A stretch of DNA of 64,000 nucleotides from Lepus europaeus (lineage: Eukaryota > Chordata > Mammalia > Lagomorpha > Leporidae). Positions within the stretch are counted from its first letter, which is position 1, and each line of letters begins with the position of its first letter. The translations under genes and the position numbers were made by a program. Below, piece by piece: positions 61,101 to 64,000 of the stretch. The notes beneath the pieces were generated by a model. The model saw nothing but the letters and a program-made list of their open reading frames with translations. It was not told the origin of the DNA and made no database searches. The stretch spans positions 7,316,001 to 7,380,000 of the forward strand of contig NW_026909196.1 in NCBI RefSeq assembly GCF_033115175.1, read 5' to 3'.

Positions 61101-64000
61101 AATTGGTCATCATGGGTACACCAGCTCTACAGATTCATATTTTCTAGGGAGAAAGCGAGAGGAACTGCGGCAAACAAACATGATATTTCTGTTTATATAG
61201 ATGACATTTTATGCATTTACCTAATGAAAATACTTTGCTTTTCTCCATAACCATTTTTACTGTGATTTTCTAGTTCCATTGCATGCAAATAAGACACCAC
61301 TTTGTCCGGATATGTCTGGATGAAACCAGAAATATCCGGTTGAATTTTGGCTAACTCAGTCCGAAATATTGTGAAAGCCTCTGTGTTTGGGTTTTCTGGA
61401 TATTATCATTGGACTTTATTGTTTTGAATGTTTTTATCAGGGAACATTTAATTTTATACCATAGAAACACTAATTTGTTCCACATGGAGACAGCAGCTGT
61501 ACACATTCGTATTTTCTAGGGAGAAAGCTAGAAGAACTGCGGCAAACAAACATGATATTTCTGTTTGTATAGATGATATTTTTTGCACTTGCCTAAATAA
61601 AAGACTTTTCTTTTCTCCAAAAGCATTTTTACTGCGATTTTCCGGGTCCATTACATACGAATTCAAACCCACTTTGTCCGGATATGACTGGATGATACCA
61701 GAAATATCCGGTTATGTTTTGGCTAACTGACTCCCAGATATTGCTACAGCCTCTGTGTTTGTTTTTTCTGGATTTTATCGATGTGCATTATTGTTTTGAA
61801 TGTTTTTATCAGGGAACATTTAATTTTATACCGTAGAAACACTAATTGGTTCCATAGGGAGACACCAGTCTACACATTCGTATTTTCTAGGGAGAAAGCT
61901 AGAGGAACTACGGCAAACAAACATGATATTTCTGTTTGTATAGATGACATTTTATGCACTTGCCTAACGAAAAGACTTTGCTTTTCTCCAAAACCTTTTT
62001 TACTGTGATTTTCTCTGCCCATTGCACATGAATTCCACCCCAATTTGTCCGGATATGACTGGATGAAACCAGAAATATCCGGTTGTGTTTTGGCTAACTC
62101 CATCCCAGGTATTGCTACAGCCTCTTTGTTTGTGTTTTGTGGATATTTTCGATGGACTTTATTGTTTTGAATGTTTTTATCAGGGACATTTAATTTTGTA
62201 CCGTAGAAACACAAGTAGGTTCAACATGAGGACACCAGCTCTACACATTCCTGTATTCCAGGGAGAAATCTAGAGGAACTACCGCAAACAAACATGATAT
62301 GTCTGTTTGTATAGATGACATTTTATGCACTTGCCTAAAGAAAAGACTTTGCTTTTCTCCAAAACAATGTTTACTGTGATTTTCTGGGTCTATTGCACAC
62401 AAATTCCACCCCACTTTACCGGATATGACTGGATGAAACCAGAAATATCCGGTTGTGTTTTTGCTTACTATATTCCAGGTATTGCTACAGCCTCAATGTC
62501 TGTGTTTTCTGGATATTGTCGATGGATTTTACTGTTCTGAATTTTTTTATCGGGGAATATTTAATTTTGTGCTGGGAAACACTAATTGGATCGACATGGA
62601 GACACCAGCTCTACACATTCTTATTTTCTAGGGAGAAAGCTAGAGGAACTGTGGCAAACAAACATGATATTTCTGTTTGTATAGATGACATTTTATGCAC
62701 CTACCCTCCAAAACGCCTTTGCTTTTCTCCAAAACCATTTTTACTGTGATTTTCTTAGTCCATTACATCCGAATTCCACCAAACTTTGTCTGGATATGAC
62801 AGGATGAAACTTGAAATATCCGGTTGTGTTGTGGCTTACTATATCCCAGATATTGCTACAGCCTCTGTGTCTGAGTTTTCTGGATATTGTCAATGGACTT
62901 TATTGTTTTGAATGTTTTTATCAGAGAACATTTTTTTTAGGTTGTGGAACTCTGATTGGTTCCACATGGAGACACCAGCTCTACACATTTGTATTTTCTA
63001 GGGAGAAAGCTAGAGGAACTACGGCAAACAAACATGATATTTCTGTTTGTACAGATGACATTTTAAGCAATTGGCTAACGAAAAGACTTTGCTTTTATCC
63101 AAAACCATTTTTACTGTCATTTTCAGGGTCCATTGCATACGAATTCCACCCCACTTTGTCCGGATATGACTGGATGAAACCAGAAATATCCGGTTGTGTT
63201 TTGGCTAACTCCATCCTAGGTATTGCTACAGATTCTGTGTTTGTGTTTTCTGGATATTACCAATGGACTTTATTGTTTTGAATGTTTTTATCAGGGAACA
63301 ATTAATTTTGTGCTTGGAAACACTAATTGGTTCCACATGGAGACACCAGCTCTACACATTCGAATTTCTAGGGAGAAAGTGAGAGGAACTGTGGCAATCA
63401 AACATGATATTTCTCTTTGTATAAATGACATTTTATGCACTTGCCTAATGAAAAGACTTTGCTTTTCTTCAAAACCAATTTTACTGTGATTTTCTCGGTC
63501 CATTACCTATGAATTCCACACCACTTTGTCCGGATATGGATGGATGAAACCAGAAATATCTGTTTGTGTTTTGGCTAACTCAATCCCAGATGTTGCTTCA
63601 GCCACTGTGTTTGTGTTTTCTGGATATTTTTGATGTATTTTATTGTTTTGAATGTTTTTATCAGGGAACATTTAATTTTGTACCGTAGAAACACAAATAG
63701 GTTCAACATGGGGACACCAGCTCTACACATTCCTGTATTCCAGGGAGAAATCTAGAGGAATTGCCGCAAACAAACATGATATGTCTGTTTGTATAGATGA
63801 TATTTTATGCACTTGCCTAAAGAAAAGACTGCTTTTCTCCAAAACAATTTTTACTGCGATTTTCTCCGTCCATTACATACGAATTCCACCCCACTTTGTC
63901 CGGATATGACTGGATGAAACCTGAAATATCCGGTTGTGTTTTTGCTTACTATATCCCGGGTATTGCTACAGCCTCAGAGTCTGTGTTTTCTGGATATTAG
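58131..64000 (+). repeat. 371-bp satellite array, block 4, continuing past the window
   Basis: About 16 monomers in the same orientation, running to the window edge. A shortened monomer with the junction TTTGTGCACTT at about 58622 matches one at about 7456. The monomers after 61.6 kb share further variants (TTGCTTACTATAT, CCACCCCACTTTG), a local subfamily. No genes. Confidence 0.94.

Noticed and set aside
4256..64000. CENP-B box in the satellite
   Set aside because: I compared TTCG- and CGGG-containing segments with the 17-bp consensus pattern and found no monomer segment that fits its essential positions. A full scan could not be run.
4256..64000. CRISPR array
   Set aside because: The repeat unit is 371 bp without unique spacers, in a vertebrate genome with LTR proviruses.

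Overview
The window is a piece of mammalian, very probably lagomorph (rabbit or hare), heterochromatin. Two observations support this. The 57.04-58.13 kb insertion reads, on the minus strand, like the 3' UTR of lagomorph LINE-1 as I remember it. The provirus at 11.2-16.6 kb is a betaretrovirus-like (class II) element of the kind known in rabbits as RERV-H. I could not run alignments, so both assignments come from recognition. There is no ordinary host gene with introns in the window.

Layout. 1-3292: 5' part of a minus-strand gammaretrovirus-like provirus (called element G1 here), cut by the window edge, with LTR, exact proline-tRNA primer site, a leader with an expanded 76-bp repeat, gag remnants and an unexplained 1.58-kb insert. 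3293-4255: single-copy-looking sequence, perhaps LINE-1 5' UTR. 4256-64000: a head-to-tail satellite array with a period of about 371 bp, about 48.7 kb of satellite or roughly 131 monomers, all in one orientation. It is interrupted cleanly by three insertions: a 5.36-kb betaretrovirus-like provirus on the minus strand (11248-16609, 6-bp target duplication), a 4.58-kb gammaretrovirus-like provirus on the plus strand (44231-48813, 4-bp target duplication, element G2), and a LINE-1 3' fragment (about 57036-58130). Inside the array, long blocks are duplicated in tandem (about 5 kb at 24.66-34.75 kb, a four-monomer block at 22.7-25.6 kb, a third copy of part of the 5-kb block at 38.7-40.2 kb). This is a higher-order, mosaic repeat organisation.

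The most unusual item is element G2. It has two almost identical LTRs, a primer site, a splice donor, a frameshifted matrix/p12 part of gag and no pol or env. Where pol and env should be, it carries a GC-rich open frame of 193 codons (47166-47747) that is recognisably an intronless, rearranged copy of the host transcription factor C/EBP epsilon (CEBPE). A splice-acceptor-like sequence lies 12 bases before its ATG. The structure resembles an acute transforming retrovirus that transduced a cellular bZIP gene and was then fixed in the germ line. The basic region has lost core residues while a leucine zipper is kept, so if made the product would more likely antagonise C/EBP factors than activate genes. 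The related element G1 carries a different foreign block in its gag region, so the family may pick up host sequence repeatedly.

The betaretrovirus-like provirus retains a long pol frame with complete catalytic motifs for reverse transcriptase, RNase H and integrase, but lacks most of gag, the protease region and most of env, and carries an in-frame stop. Its LTRs and those of G2 are each about 99% identical by eye, so both integrations into the array are recent.
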